Origin: Adineta vaga
Taxonomy: Eukaryota; Rotifera
NCBI GenBank assembly: GCA_021613535.1
Contig: CP075492.1
Coordinates: forward strand, 6,200,001 to 6,264,000
Direction of reading: 5' to 3'
Length of the DNA stretch: 64,000 nt
Shown piece by piece: positions 10,351 through 24,400 of the stretch. A model generated the notes under the pieces. That model saw only the letters and a program-made list of their open reading frames with translations. It ran no database searches and was not told the origin of the DNA. The stretch's first letter is position 1. Each line of letters starts with the position of its first letter. Position numbers and translations under genes: made by a program.

Positions 10351-13258
10351 TTAAAATATAGTAACATATTCTGATTCAGAAAAATATATTTGTGCTCGTT
10401 GTTGTTGTTGTTGTTTAAAATACGTTTGTTTGCAACAGCTTTTACGGCACCGGCGACAATTGCATAAACTCATTAGAAATGGAATTGCATGGGTTACATG
10501 AAAACGAAATCTTGATCGGTATTCAGATTTCCCGTAGAGAAACAGAAGTGTTAAAGCACGGAGAAAAAATCCAATAAATAGAAGCCAGAAATAGGGATGT
10601 TCATTATCTTCGAAGGAAAAGTGTTTTCGAAGAGCTGCAATCTGAATCGACCATATGTAATAATCTTTCTCACCACTTCCGAAATACAGAGATGTTTCAT
10701 GACTGAACAGTAAGTTTTGAATATGTCGTGAAAAGGATATAGTAGTAATAAACCGTGCACCACCCAATTCTTCTTTTGGTGGACTGAAACCTGACAGAAG
10801 ACAAGAGAGAAGTGCTACGATTGTTCCAGCTAGATAAGCATATTCGGTACGATTAAATATAACTGAAGCTAATTGTCCAATAGCTGAACAAACAAATGAA
10901 AGAAGCAGCAAGACACCGAAATAATTGAAAATGCTCCTCTCGGAACGATTTCAATGTACATCATACTTAAAAATAATAAAGGATATAAAATCAATCGAAC
11001 AATATCGACTAAACTTTTTGCAAGCCAATATTGAAATGGATGATAATAATTCCGACTTTCTCGTTCAAACGTTTGATCCGTAATTTCAACTCCAAATAAT
11101 CGTTGACTGGATATACAAGTTAAAATACCATATGCTAAACTCATGAGAAAATAAATAGTTGGTAAACTTTTTATATCACATTCGTCTTGTTGTGCATTTT
11201 CAAATAAATAACCAATGCATGAACCAAGTACAAAATAAGCTAATAAATACAATGCTTCGACAACAGCACCACGTATATAAATTTGTCGACCACAACGTAA
11301 GAAAACATAGAAAAAGGGTAGGAAAAGTCGTTTTGGTATTGAAGTTGTAGTCAATTGTTGCTGAATTCTTTCATCTTCAACTGAATGATTTTCAATATGT
11401 TCTTGCGCTTTTGTTAACATTATAAAACATGTATCACAATCATTATGTCTTGGAGCAGGACATCTATCAGAATCTGAAAAGATCTTCTGTTTCAAGAATT
11501 CTTTAGCTTGATCACGTGGTCCTTGATAGGCTAAGCAGCATAGAGGAGTTAAAAAGAAAATATCATCGATTTTTTCAAACAATTCTTGACTTGGTTGATG
11601 AATAACAGTAATGATTGTTACTGGTCCAGCTGCACTATATTTAATTAATTGTAATAAATCAAATAAATCATCACAGGAAGCCGTATCCAAACCCGATGTT
11701 GGTTCATCCAAAAGTAAAACTTTAGGACAAGCAGCAACTTCCATAGCAACATTGACACGTTTTCTTTGGCCTAGAAAAAAAAAGAACTGATTAGTATAGT
11801 TATTGAGTATAGGATACATTTATCTTACCTCCGGATAAAGTTTTCGTTAAATTGTTATGCATAATTTTTAAACCTAATTTTTCTAGAACGAAACAAACAT
11901 CATTGGTAATAACTGTGTTGGACTCATTTAAACGTCTTGCTCGTGCTGAATAATAAACAGTTTCAAAGACTGTTAAATCATTATGCATAATATCAGCTTG
12001 AGGAACATAACCAATGTAATCAGTTAGTTCATTAGATAATGGTTCATAATCTGCAAATGTAATATACCCATCTCGTTGTAATCTTCGACGACCATGAATT
12101 GTTTCCAAAAGACTACTTTTACCGCAACCAGAACCACCCATCAGAGCGGTTATTTTACCTGCACTTATTCGACCTGTAAAACCTTCGTTAAGTTCCGAAT
12201 TGAAACGAGTTACATTTCGTAATTTTGCTCGATTTAAATGAATATGAAGTTGAATATGTTGTCTTCGTTGACTAAACTCATTATGTTCTCTAAAATAATC
12301 ACTTACACCAGGAGGATCTATTAATTCATATTGTCCAAGAAGTTTCTTTTTCAACACAAGCCATTGCATTAGTTCAGCACATAAAGTAAGGCCTAGAACA
12401 ACACAGAGTACAGTGATGACAACTTTGACTAAAAGTCGTGTTCTTCTAGCTGTTCCATTTGTACACGTAAAGCCAGATGGACAGGGTAATTCTTTGTCAG
12501 TTCCAATTGGACAATAATTCGTATTGTTCACACATGATTGTTTGAGAGCAGAAGTCTGACAATACGATTGTGCTGGACAGTAGCTTTCTCTTGATGAACC
12601 GCCACAACCGTAATATTCATAGTCTTTTGCTTGATGTTGTGGACATTTTGTTACAGGAGCTACGCAAGTTCCATTGATAGCTGGCCATGGAGAGGGACAG
12701 TAGGCACCTTGTCGACAGGGTATCATACAACGTTGTCCTTCCGGACAGAAAAAACCAGGACAACAAACCATAGGTTGTGGATTGTTGTCAATAAAAAAGA
12801 AACCTGCTTGACATTGTCTATCTTTTTGATTACATCCTCGAAAATCGTAGTGGAGTAATTGCTACTTCATGATTAACATAGAAGTCGCGAATATTTTCCT
12901 TGTTACAAATATTAGCTTCAATAAATGTTCGATTTAAACATAGCAAACCAGCTGAACAACTTTGTTTTATAGACCAATAGGTTTGACTTAGTTTTGATCG
13001 ACACTGTAGACATGCAAGACTACTATTTAAACGTGTTTGATTGTCATAATAGCATTCTCCTTCAATATAACAGAAGTTCTCTTTGACTTGGCCATCATCG
13101 TCAAGACAAGAAGCATTGAGCTGAAGAAGGTATGATGTTGATGAACTATCATTTATATTATGCAAAACCGTGTCTTCAAAATTGACCGGTATTGTTGCAT
13201 CGGTCTGAGTCAAGATGTTCAAAGTGAAAAATTTGAACGCAAGTAACAAAAGGAACAT
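10351..13258 (-). CDS. ABCG-family half transporter with cysteine-rich extracellular N-terminus
   Basis: Exons 11829-13258 and 10351-11770 flank a 58-nt intron and encode about 950 residues. ATG at 13258 starts a signal peptide (MFLLLLAFKFFTLNIL). A long Cys-rich ectodomain follows, a transmembrane helix near 12430, then one nucleotide-binding domain with Walker A GGSGCGKSS, signature LSGGQRKRV (spanning the intron), Walker B VLLLDEPTSGLD and the H-loop VIHQPS. A C-terminal membrane domain comes last. Domain order NBD-then-TM marks the ABCG class. It probably exports a lipid or small hydrophobic molecule as a dimer. Two 1-nt frame breaks, near 12841 (run of A on the plus strand) and near 10930 (also a homopolymer), interrupt an otherwise perfect gene. 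Confidence 0.9.
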
Positions 13259-13812
13259 ATTCTTCTTTCTTTGATTCGTCTCAATGAATTCAAAAAATGT
13301 CGTGTCTTCACCACTTATTATCAATGTTGATGAATAATTGTTCTATTTGATTTATAATACCGTAGGTGTACATAATAAAAAATACGTTGCATTGTCGTAT
13401 TTAAGATTATATGAATAATCTATGATGAATTTTTTTTATTAGTATAATATATCGTTATCGTTAATCGATGTTTGATTCAGAATGTCAAATAAAATGAAAA
13501 TTTATTTCATCTTAATCAAAGATTATTCATATCTACACTAACATTCTTTTTAAGAATAAATTCATCTCGATAAAAATACTTTTTATCACAAACGAAGCTA
13601 ATTTGAAAGAAACGCGTAGTATTGACGTTATTATTCTGATAAGTGATTGATAAGAAAAAATTTTACTGGGATTTTGATAAGCATATAAACGAATTGATAA
13701 TGTTCTGAGAGACTTGCTTGAATTTATTAATTTTCAATATAAAAAGCAATTTATAAGCATGAACAAAACAATAAGCATTAGGAGATGAGAATTTAATAGT
13801 TAATAATTCATT
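13259..13812. other. Intergenic region
   Basis: AT-rich spacer upstream of the ABCG gene and downstream of the VCBS gene. No supported coding frame. Confidence 0.4.
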
Positions 13813-15251
13813 TTAACATGTATTCAGAAAGATATTTAAAGAATATCCATATGCACTCGTGACAGCGATATCCATTCGATCATCTTTATTAAAATCGGCA
13901 ACGATAATAGATTCGAGATACCAATTGACAGCTAAGACGGTTTCTTTTCGAAAACTTCCGTCACCTATACCAATAAATATAAATAATCGATAGTCATAAT
14001 AGTTTGCAACAACAATATCCAAATAAGTATCTCCATTAAAATCTGCAATAGCTATTTCCCATGGTTGTCTACCAGTTTCATAGACTAGTTCTGATTGAAA
14101 ACTTCCATTGCCACAATTAATTAAAACGCTTATAGTATCACTGTATATATTTGCTGTGACTAAATCTATGTATTTATCACCATTAAAGTCTCCAACATTC
14201 ATACTGAATGGACGAGCGATTGTTGAATGAGAAATTCTAGATTGAAAAGTTCCATTGGCATATCCGAGATATACACTAATAGTTTGATTATAATACTCAT
14301 TAACAGCAAAATCTAAAACATTATCGCGATTAAAATCAGCGACAACCATACAACATGGTCCATTAAGAGTTATAACACTTTTTCTTATTTGAAAACTTCC
14401 ATTACCATATCCCAATAATAGACTAACCATATTATTTTCACAATTAGTAACAATAACATCTAGATTATTGTCGTTATTAAAATCACCAACTCTAATATCA
14501 TATGGACTAGCACCAACTGGCAATATTTGTTGGCTAGAAAAAGTTCCATTATCTTCTCCAAGTAATACAATAATACTCGCTTGACTTGGATTGATGATAA
14601 TAAGATCGTCTTTTTTATCACCATTCAAGTCACCAACACCCATAGATCCGAGAAATCTATTAAACGGTGCAGACGTTTGTAATTGAAATGTTCCATTTCC
14701 ACTACCAAAGTGAATGTTCATTGTAACATCGTCATATGGAGTTACAACTAGATCAGTTATATTATCTTGATTAAAATCACCAGCAGCAACTCTAGCAGGA
14801 TATACTGATGTTGAATAACTCTTTACAAAATCGAACGTTAATTGAACACATCTAGGATCTACATATAGGATAGAAACCAAGTCAAATAGACGATTATTCT
14901 CAATACTTGCCTAATGGAATAAAAGTTGAAGTGCTCGTCAAAGATGAAAATGTTAAAATAGAATTATTCGCTGAACTAGTCGATGTTAATTCTAAAAATA
15001 GAAATATATTATTATGATTATTTATATTCTAACTCTTTGACAATGGAATACATACCAGTTGTCGTACTAACTATTTTATTTGATGATGATGATGATGATG
15101 ATGTTATGTTGTTATTTATGATAATGAGAATAACAACAAAAACTACAGCTGCAATGGCGCTTCCAATAAAACTAGTCAATATGAACAAAAACGAATTTTT
15201 CGATGAATTGGTTGGTCTAAAAACAAGAATATCTTGTGAAAAAACGTACAT
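13813..15251 (-). CDS. Membrane-anchored seven-blade FG-GAP/VCBS propeller protein
   Basis: Exons 15056-15251, 14911-14991 and 13813-14858 join in frame to give 440 residues. A short cytosolic head is followed by one transmembrane segment (about residues 23-47), a Ser/Thr-rich stalk, then seven repeats with the pattern V.VGDFN.D...D.VV..Y......L..G.GSF. The D-x-N-x-D loops are calcium sites as in integrin alpha subunits. Seven repeats make a closed beta-propeller outside the cell, probably for ligand binding. The intron between exons 2 and 3 (14859-14910) starts GCAAGT rather than GT, matching the GC-AG class. The ATG at 15251 is the first in frame. Bdelloids have many such proteins; the ligand is unknown. 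Confidence 0.85.
14859..14910 (-). other. GC-AG intron
   Basis: A 52-nt intron with donor GCAAGT preceded by AG, the strict consensus of GC donors, and acceptor ATGTAG. It is the only join that keeps the VCBS frame open. Confidence 0.7.
15082..15103. repeat. (GAT)n tract coding for polyserine
   Basis: Seven GAT triplets on the plus strand. On the minus strand they read as a Ser run in the stalk of the VCBS protein. The plus-strand poly-Asp frame is a shadow. Confidence 0.85.
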
Positions 15252-16239
15252 TATCAACTTTATAGAGAATATACTTATTCATTATCAATGAAGAGTTTGT
15301 TGATGACGAACTCATATTGTTACTAAACATTAAAACTTAGAAAGAGTAAACTGAATAACTGTTATTGGATTCTTTTCAAACATAGAATACAACGACTGAC
15401 GTCAAGAAGAAAATTTTCTCTGTAAGAAAAAACAAAAGTATCTGTTGATGCATATTATTCTTTGTAATAGTCGAGGTTTTCTCGTAGTTTTGCTTTATTG
15501 CTATTTTAAACTTTGTTTTCATTAAGAATATGGAATAGCCATATATGTTTGAGAAAATAGCTTAAATCAAACTTGATGACGAACAATTTTTTTATAATTC
15601 AAGTTAGATAGTTCACTCTTCGAAGCTAGGATTTATCAATTGCAAAATATTCCAACAACAAACATCAATCTATTTTCTGTTCATTTCTGAAAAACATAAT
15701 ATTTCATTATATGAATGAGTTTGCTGATAAACACGTCAATTCATTTACTTTATGTATGGAAACGATATTTTACAAGGGTTTTTTTTCTTCTTGAAACTCA
15801 AAATAATAAAGGAACATCTATGACTACAATTAAAAGTATTAACATTTAGCAACATTTGTTTCCTAAAAAAAATGAAATGCATTTTCCGTAGAATTCAATT
15901 CCTTTGTAAACTAATCATTATGATCTGTTATAAAATCATAGTATTTTTATATCTGAACAAAGAGACGTACATGGATCGTTCAATTTTTATATATTCTTTC
16001 ATTTATTTTCCAAACAACAGTTTACGTCTTGTGTTCTGTGTTGTAAAGAATATTTGAACAAAAGCTCACGACCATATGTCACGTCATTTATACTGAAACG
16101 TTGGTATCACATCTGCAAAGTGTTTGATAAACATTGAAATGAGAGAGAAATTAGAGGATAACGTGCTCTGAACGTATATATGTATATGTATAATATCAAT
16201 GATGAGAAGTGAAATTTACAGTATTCCTTAAAGAAAATA
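15252..16239. other. Divergent intergenic region
   Basis: About 1 kb between the VCBS start and the first 2TM-module gene. Short open frames here have no homology or codon signal that I can see. It should contain two promoters pointing outward. Confidence 0.4.
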
Positions 16240-19200
16240 ATGCGATTGAAAGATATTTTTCATTGGTCGTGTCAATATATTCAAAATTACAATCTTTTTA
16301 TTCCTGATGATGATTATGACGAAGAGACAGATGAAAATGAACGTTCAGAAACGACGCTTATACGTCAGAAATATACAACATGGGTCTATGTTGTCCTATT
16401 ACTAGGTGAGTATTTAATGTATGTTTGTTTCTTTTTGCATAGTATCTTGTTCACGCGTTCAACTGATATATATACTGAACACAATCACTATTTATTTACA
16501 TATTTATATTACAATAGTGAAATCAATTTGTGATCTATTTTAGTATGTGTATGTGTTCTTATTCAAACAGCTTTGATGCAATTTCAATCTCGAACAATTA
16601 CTATTTCACCTGTTACTCCTCTCATCTTTGAACAATTGTATATTAAACATGAGAAAACTCTTTCATGTCCATGTTTAAAAGTAACGGTACCTTATCGAGA
16701 TTTTGTATTGAACAAAATTCGATTTCATGATGTTTGTTCAAGTCAATTTATAAGTGATGAATGGATCGAAGCAGTGTATACGAAAGACGAAAGCCGATAT
16801 GGAACAACAGATTTTCGAACAACAGCTAATTCACAAGTAAGTAAAATTTTCTTCTTCAAATTATTGTCCTCTCGGTTGTATTTAGTTCTATCTTTTGGCT
16901 CGTCTGTGTTCATTTTCCAAAGATACAGTGCGACAAAATCAATTGAATTTTGACAATAATGAGTTTGTGACAATTAAAGTATTGTCATCTCATCAAGTTG
17001 AAGTAGAAACAAAGGCAATATTTAATTCTATGAAAAAAAGTATATCTATTCAAATTATGTCATTTTTCAATTATCTAAGAACTACAAGTCAAGCTAATTC
17101 TCAAGTTTCGGCCCTTAATACAAACGTTGTAGTTTTTATAGGTGATTTTAACAGTAGCTATGCTGCCTTTACATTACCCACGGTATATGGTTCCAATATT
17201 GTGTATAACGATTCATCAGTTGAGGTAGAAATTTGTCTGAGATCCAATCCAGTTGGTACAGTAGGTTTCTTTGGAAATATCAATTATTCACATGTTTCGT
17301 CCATCGTACATGGTCCATAACTGATCCAGATACTGAAATAGTTGATGGATTCTATGGTGCATGTAATTCACTTGAAGCACTTCTTTCCAGTACACTTGAT
17401 TGTCTATACAATAGTGAATGTCTTCAATTATTGTCTCATTACTTTCCTGCTCTCCATCAGGTGTGTATACGTGTTGCGAGCTATTCATTTTCACGTCATT
17501 GAACGAGTAGAAGAGTATTTTGTAAACTATAGTGCGAAATGAAAATCATCTATTCAATTATATAGTACAATTATTCTATTCAGATGCATCTTAATTGGTC
17601 TGATCTTATTCTACCTTCGAAACAAAGCAATACATCTGTATATGATCATTTACTTGATCTTTTCACTAATGAATGGTCTATCCAAGTCAACTATTCAAAA
17701 TATTTCCATCAATGTTCACCTGCATCTTGCACATATATGACTCAAGATATGATCAATTATTCATATGCAATCACTCTCTTCATTAGTCTCTATGGTGGTC
17801 TTATCATTATACTTCGTTTAATTGCATTATTTATAGTTCATCTCTTTTGGTCACATTGTCCAGCAAACACAAACATTCAACACAGTAATAGCTTTAAAAA
17901 CATCACAACTCACTAGAGACATATATGATATTGGATTTTTAGAATCTTTTTTCAATGTTGTACTTCAACTTGAAGAATCAATGAAGCGATTAAATTTATA
18001 TCGGAAGACTGATGATCGAAGTGAAGATAGTATCAGACAGCAGAAGATATATACTCGTGTCTATTTATTTCTCTTAGCAAGTATGTTCACCATTTTTGTC
18101 AAGACCCAACAACTTTTGTTATACATTTAAATAAATGCGTGCATTATTTTTGTTTTTTCGTACTTTTAGGTTCATTTGTTGTTCTTCTTCTTTTCACTTC
18201 TTTGAATACTGAAACAATCACGAAAATTGAACGAAAACCATCGCTATTCACTTATCAGAAACTACAAATGTCACATTCAAAGTCAATTGATTGTCCTTGT
18301 TCGAATACAACAATATCTTACTCTACATTTATTTCATTTTCACCCACTCTTCATCAAATATGTTCAAGTGAATTCGTTCATAAACGTTGGCTTTCAATCA
18401 TGGACCCTTTGTCTTCTCTTTATATATCTATGGATTGGCGAAGTACAGCACATTATTTCTTTCAACTGATATCTGATTTATGTCTATTAGCAAATAAAAC
18501 GAGTAATGATGCTATCGATCGTTTTCTATTAGAATTTTTTGTCACTTCAAATGTGTTGAATGAAATTGATTTTGAAATACAACTGAATGCAACTGTCAAC
18601 CAGCTTTATCAATCAACAATAGCTTACTTTGGTCTTCTTGTAAAAGCTGTACATCTTTTCATACAAATTGATCTACCATTTGTAAAATTAGAACAAGATT
18701 ATATGAATTATTTTGATCAAAATCTAATCGTAGATATTGAAATAGATGAAATATTCCAAAATCAATTAGCACAGGTATGTTTCACTAAGAATATTTTAAA
18801 TGATTTAACATAGTGACTTGATTTAGCATCAAGTATAGTATTAGCTAAAATCAAGATCGAATAAAGAATACGAAAACGTGCACTTTGAAAACATTGAATA
18901 TTCAATCTTTCTTTTAGATCAAATTTCGACTAATTGGAACTCGTGATATCCATTCGATGCGTATCAATTGTATTTGTGCAGTTAATCCAAGTTGTGAAAG
19001 TTCTAGTGTCATTTATAACGATACTTTGAGTTTCAATGATGGTAACACTCAAAGTATTAGGTATATCATACCAGGTTTAGTTACGGGTTGTTCTCGCATG
19101 GACTCGCTTTTACGCTCAACACTCCAATGTTTCTATACAGATTCGAACTGTACTTCAATCATCATAGCCAATTTAGTGACCTTTGACGGTTGGTATCATG

Positions 19201-21097
19201 ATCTTGATTCGTGGTCTGAAAAATATGCTCTTCTTTATGATCCGAAACGAAGTCGTTTCCCTCCAAATACTTCTATTGAAACAATTGTGAGAAAGTTGAT
19301 GATTGAAGAATGGAATCATTCTTTTCTATACGAAAAATTTTACGAATCATGCGCACCGATTCATTGTACTTATAAAGAGAAAGTTCGTACAAAAACTACT
19401 ATTGATATAATAACGACATTGTTATCTATGATTGGTGGTCTTACGGTATCTCTATATGTGATTACACCTTACGTGGTCAAAGTAGTATCTCGTTTGTTAA
19501 GATTAATTCATAGACGAGAACGACATAGTGAACAACAAGAACAAGGTAATTATATATCAAATCTTGTAAAGAGGAGAGATAATACTATTCGGAATAAATC
19601 TTCCATTCAACGAGTGATTCTTCGACCTGCTGCTCAGACAGAAACAATAAATATGAATGAAAGTAAAATAAACTATGTCTCGTGTATAATTGTCTTCTGT
19701 CATAGTTCGACCTAGGTGGTTTGATCGACTGAAAATGGTCTTGTGGGATATGATCTCATTTCTCTACAATAATGTTATTGATCTGAATCTCTTTCGTCGA
19801 CGTGATTTTGGAAGTAATGTTCATCGAACAACAACCATGCATCTTGGACAATGGGCAACTCGTCTTTATATTCTTCTATTTCTTATAAGTCTTGTTGTCA
19901 TTAGTATTTATAATGCTGTTCAACCTCGTACCATAACGAAAACGTTTCCTAAACCAACGGTTACATTGTATAAACAATTACGCGAAAAATATAAAGATAA
20001 ACTTGAATGTTCATGTGGATCGATTGCAACAACATATGATCGATTTATTGAAATCAAAGCAGTTTTTCATGAGGTAAGATAAAACATGATGCATCTTTGT
20101 TTTATTTCGTTTCTCATAGATCTGTAGAAGTCCATTTACATCCGATGCATGGCGAATAAATCTCACACACAATTTAGATCCCAGTCTTGCGATCTATGCA
20201 CGAAGAGATTATCGTCGATTTCTGTCTGCTCATTTACAATATCTCAGTGGATTATGTGATCTTTCAATAGAATTAGTGACTAGTTCAATGGATCAATTTC
20301 GTAGATCATTATTTATTACTACCCAACTTTTATCTGAAGAAGATTTTCGTGCAACTATCAATTTGACAATTGAACAACGTAAATCCGTTGCACCCATGAC
20401 ATTTGCTCGTGTTTTCTTCTTGATTCGAAGTGCTAATCATGGAAATGCGTTTGTCTCCACGTATGAAACAAATTTTCGCTATATTCTTCCTTGGGAAGAT
20501 ATCTATGGAACTTATGCACCAACTGAAGCAATGATCTATGATAATGAATGTTCCTGTGGAAAGCATCCAAATTGTACAACTGAAGCAAGATTTCTCGATA
20601 CAAAGACGAATATGTCAGTGTCAATTAAAGGTTTAAAAATAGGATGTACACCAAGTGAATCATTTCATTTATCAACTCTCGAATGTTTTTATGAGCAATC
20701 TTGCATCGATCTCATTCAAAAACATGTTGATCATATAGTTGATAATAGTTCTGCAAAATCTGCATATATTTTATCTGAAAGAATGATACATTTCTTAGTG
20801 AATAGTACAATAAATGAACTGATCGATGATCTGTTCGTAGATGAATGGATGATTCAAGTGAATTACTCTTATTATTATGAAGAATGCTCTCCTGTGGAAT
20901 GTACATATACATACATGTCCGGAACTACTCTTCTCTATATACTGGTGTTTGTGCTTGGTGTCCAAGGTGGTTTGACAATTGTTTTAAAATGGATATGTCC
21001 AAAGATAATTCTAATTTTAGTTGGACTATATGAATACAGACAAAGACGAATAAATATAGTCAATCCTGCTCTCAATATCTATATACGAAACTATTAA
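16240..21097 (+). CDS. Three-module 2TM cysteine-rich membrane protein (array 1)
   Basis: Nine exons: 16240-16405, 16544-16836, 16886-17460, 17584-17884, 17943-18080, 18170-18774, 18918-19662, 19706-20073, 20120-21097. They encode about 1,389 residues as three copies of one module. Each module has a short cytosolic head with an NLF-like motif, a transmembrane helix, an ectodomain and a second helix. The ectodomain carries CPC, then Y..F, then HxxC[SR]S.F....W, then C.C, GC, [EQD]C[FL]Y and C.P..C.Y. The second helix contains GG. The modules are joined by introns 17885-17942 and 19663-19705, both phase 1, removing the would-be stops. One 1-nt deletion near 17316 breaks module 1. Two helices per module keep every ectodomain on the same side. 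I do not recognise the family; the layout resembles trimeric 2TM channels, which is inference only. Confidence 0.75.
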
Positions 21098-21296
21098 TGA
21101 ATATGTCTATCTTTCATTTGTCGTCTCTTTTGCACCTATGCAGATTTATATGTCTGGTTTAGTTTCAATTTATTTTGGACTGTAGAGTTTTCTAACGAAA
21201 TCTATGCCTATCAATTCTTCTTGAAAGGAATAATTGAAACGATCTACTGAAACGTTGATCTGATAATTGTTACGGATCATTGTGCTTTTTTTTTCT

Positions 21297-21316
21297 TTTA
21301 TTCGTAATTAAATAAA
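21297..21316. promoter_or_regulatory. Back-to-back polyadenylation signals
   Basis: AATAAA on the minus strand (21297-21302) and AATAAA on the plus strand (21311-21316) lie 8 nt apart between two convergent genes. Each is 145-220 nt past its own stop codon, so the two 3' UTRs probably overlap. Confidence 0.6.
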
Positions 21317-21446
21317 TTGAAGGAATACCTACTTGTCGGTGATTGTAATACAAGACTGTTGAACAAGTGACATTACAAAAAGGCACCGAAAGATATGAAG
21401 CAAAGTTAATATTGTTCAGTTTATAATGTATGACACTAATGCTTGC

Positions 21447-24400
21447 TTAATGGACGACATGAACAGATTCTGTAGATGGCATTACTTGTGCTTGTCGTCG
21501 ATGAAAATTCCAAAGAACAAAATGAATACAAAGTGGTAGGAAAATTTTCAATGATTTCGACAAACCATCGTACAAAGCCATAACAGTTGTGATGATATAA
21601 ATAACATTAAATCTTGTAATATAAGAATATGAACATTGTGCAGACTGACATTTTTGAAAATACTTTGTATAAGATTTATTAATATACCAATGATCAACAA
21701 ACAATCTATCAACCATTTCTTGTACGGTTTCTTTGATGCCATAAACTTTTGTTGATGGTAGCGATGAGTTAAGTATCGTAAATGTCACATTCGACATGTT
21801 CTCATCGATAAAATGTCGAACCGAGTTCAAACATGTCTGATTATAAAAACATTCTAATGATGAATGTAAAATAGATTCAAGTGGATAACAACCAATGAAC
21901 AATTCAGGTACACCCAAAGGATAATCAGCGGTAACAATTGCTGATTCCATACATTTTGATGAAGTTGCACAACTGCACGAATTATTATAGATTTGAGGAT
22001 TTGCATAAACAGGTGACCAATCATTTGTATCTATAACAGTAAATTTCCAATTGCTTTCATAAGCTGTCATAAAGGCATTGCCTTGAATTAACCCACGAAT
22101 AGTATCTAATGTTCTTTTGAATGTGTGAGGCATTGATATTTTGAAAGATTCAATAAATGATTCAATTTGAATTTCAAATAATACGGAAGAAATCAGTTGC
22201 ACATTTGACAATTTTGCTGCATAGAATTGTGTCAGACTAGCAGTAACCGTTTCTTGTGCTAAGCGACATAATGATGATAGAGTTATAAATTGAGCTGCTG
22301 CAGTTGCACGAAATGTATTATCATTCATTACAGTTAAATTAAATAAATAATTAATCCATCGTTGATTAACAAAATCTGATGAACAGATTTGATGATATGC
22401 TGGTTGAATTTCAACAAATTCTCGATATTCAATAGAAATTTCATCACATGGACAGTTGAGAGTTGTAGAATAGATGGATTGTAAATCTTCATATTGATTT
22501 TCCGATGATAATTTCACTTTTTTATTAACAACGACATTGTTCAATGATGTATATACAACGAGAATAAAAAGAGTTGTTAATAAAATAATTATATAAAATC
22601 TTGTTGTGATTTTCTGCTTTCGAATAGTACGAGCATTCGACGAACGATTTTGAAATAAGTTTAAGTTAAAGAGTTTTTCTTGGATTGTTGAAAAACTAAC
22701 ACGAAGCCGATTGGAAGATGAAACGGCTAAAAATAGAAAATATACATCTCAGATTAAATGACAAAAAGTCTATTTTTCATACTCGCAGATACTTGCTGCA
22801 TTTTTTTCTTTCTGAAAATATCGACAATAAATCGTGTCAAAAATTTCAATATAACGGCCAAACCTCCGAAAATACTTATCACTTTTGATAAGATATAAAA
22901 GAAATCTGGACGTTGTTCAACATTATACGAACAATAAGATGGTCTACATTTATTATAATATTTCTCATAGAAATAAAATACATTCCAATCTTCAATAAAT
23001 AAATTCTCAACAATAATATTGATTTGTGTATTACTTGCATAATGACTTGGTATTGACATGTCCATGGGCACTAAAATTGAATACATATCAGTAGATGGAG
23101 TCATATAAGATTTAATTCGTAGAATACATTGCTCATCGTAAAAACATTCGGTTGTTGTTACTAATAATGAATCAACAATATGACAACTTGAAAACATACC
23201 GGTCACATAATCTTCAATGTCAGATGCAATGTAAAAACCTAGTTGTTTTTGGCAGGTTGAATCTGTACCACAGGTACAATTATTATGACCTATAATGCTT
23301 GGATGTACTCGTTGTTGTAAACCATCGTAATAAGTAGAGTAGTTAACGTTAGTTTTTTTTACAGAGATCAATTGATTTCCATATATCATATCACGAAGCA
23401 TATCTAATGGTTGTTTGAAAGATTGTCGTGTTGTTATTTGAAATAACTTAATAAATGAATCTATTTGACTATTAAATACATTAGCAGTAAGTGCTTGTGT
23501 TGTTATATATTCAGTAGCATAAAATCGTGTTAAGCTATTAACAATTGTTTCATTGGCTAGTTGACAGAATCTTGATAGAAGAGCGAAATAAAAAGGTGCC
23601 ATTTCTCGAAAATCAGAAAAATAAGCAATATAAGCTGACCAATAAACATTTTCGTGCCAAACATTTGAAACAAAAGCACTGGAACAAATTTGATGATAAG
23701 TTGGTCGAAATGTTATGAATACGTCGTATTGAATTGATATTTGACTGCATGGACATTGTAGATTATTGACCGAATCATTGTTCAATTGTTCAAATTGAAC
23801 TTGTATTGGATTATTAATTGTTATTATTTTTGTTTGTGTTGTTAACCAAGTATAGAGAGTAAATGCAGCTAATAATATTGTAAATAAAATAATATAAATT
23901 CGTGTTGATATTAGTTCATTCTTTTGTACATGTTCATCTAACGAGTCACTCTTGAATAGATTTAAGTTGCAAACAAATTGAATACCATGTTGATATATTG
24001 AATAAAAACGAACTCTTATCGTCACTAAATAATTCAAAATAGATAATATTAATTACAAATTATTCAAACAACTTCTTATTATACGAGCGATACCTTTTGG
24101 TGAAGAATCGGTAGTATGTATTTCTGGTTTTGACTTATTCTTACGACAGAAATTTATAATTGCCGGAATGAATGTACCTAAAACAACCGTTAATCCACCA
24201 TACAAACCAATAATCGTTACTATAATATAGAGCACATTATGGTTTTGCTCCGCTGTATATTCACAATATGATGGTTGACAAAGATTGAAATACTGAACAA
24301 AAGATGTGTCAAAAATCCAATCTTTCAGAAATAATTCATTTATTAATGTCTCTATAGTTGTTTCTGGAGTAAATTGTGATATGTTAAGTGCAGTGAATGA

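Noticed and set aside
14983-15291. Plus-strand ORF with a poly-Asp run
   Set aside because: It is the antisense of the VCBS membrane exon, where the same triplets encode Ser in a frame that splices correctly.
22754-24037. Independent single-module membrane gene
   Set aside because: It lacks a convincing ATG before the NLF head, and phase-correct introns link it to both neighbours.
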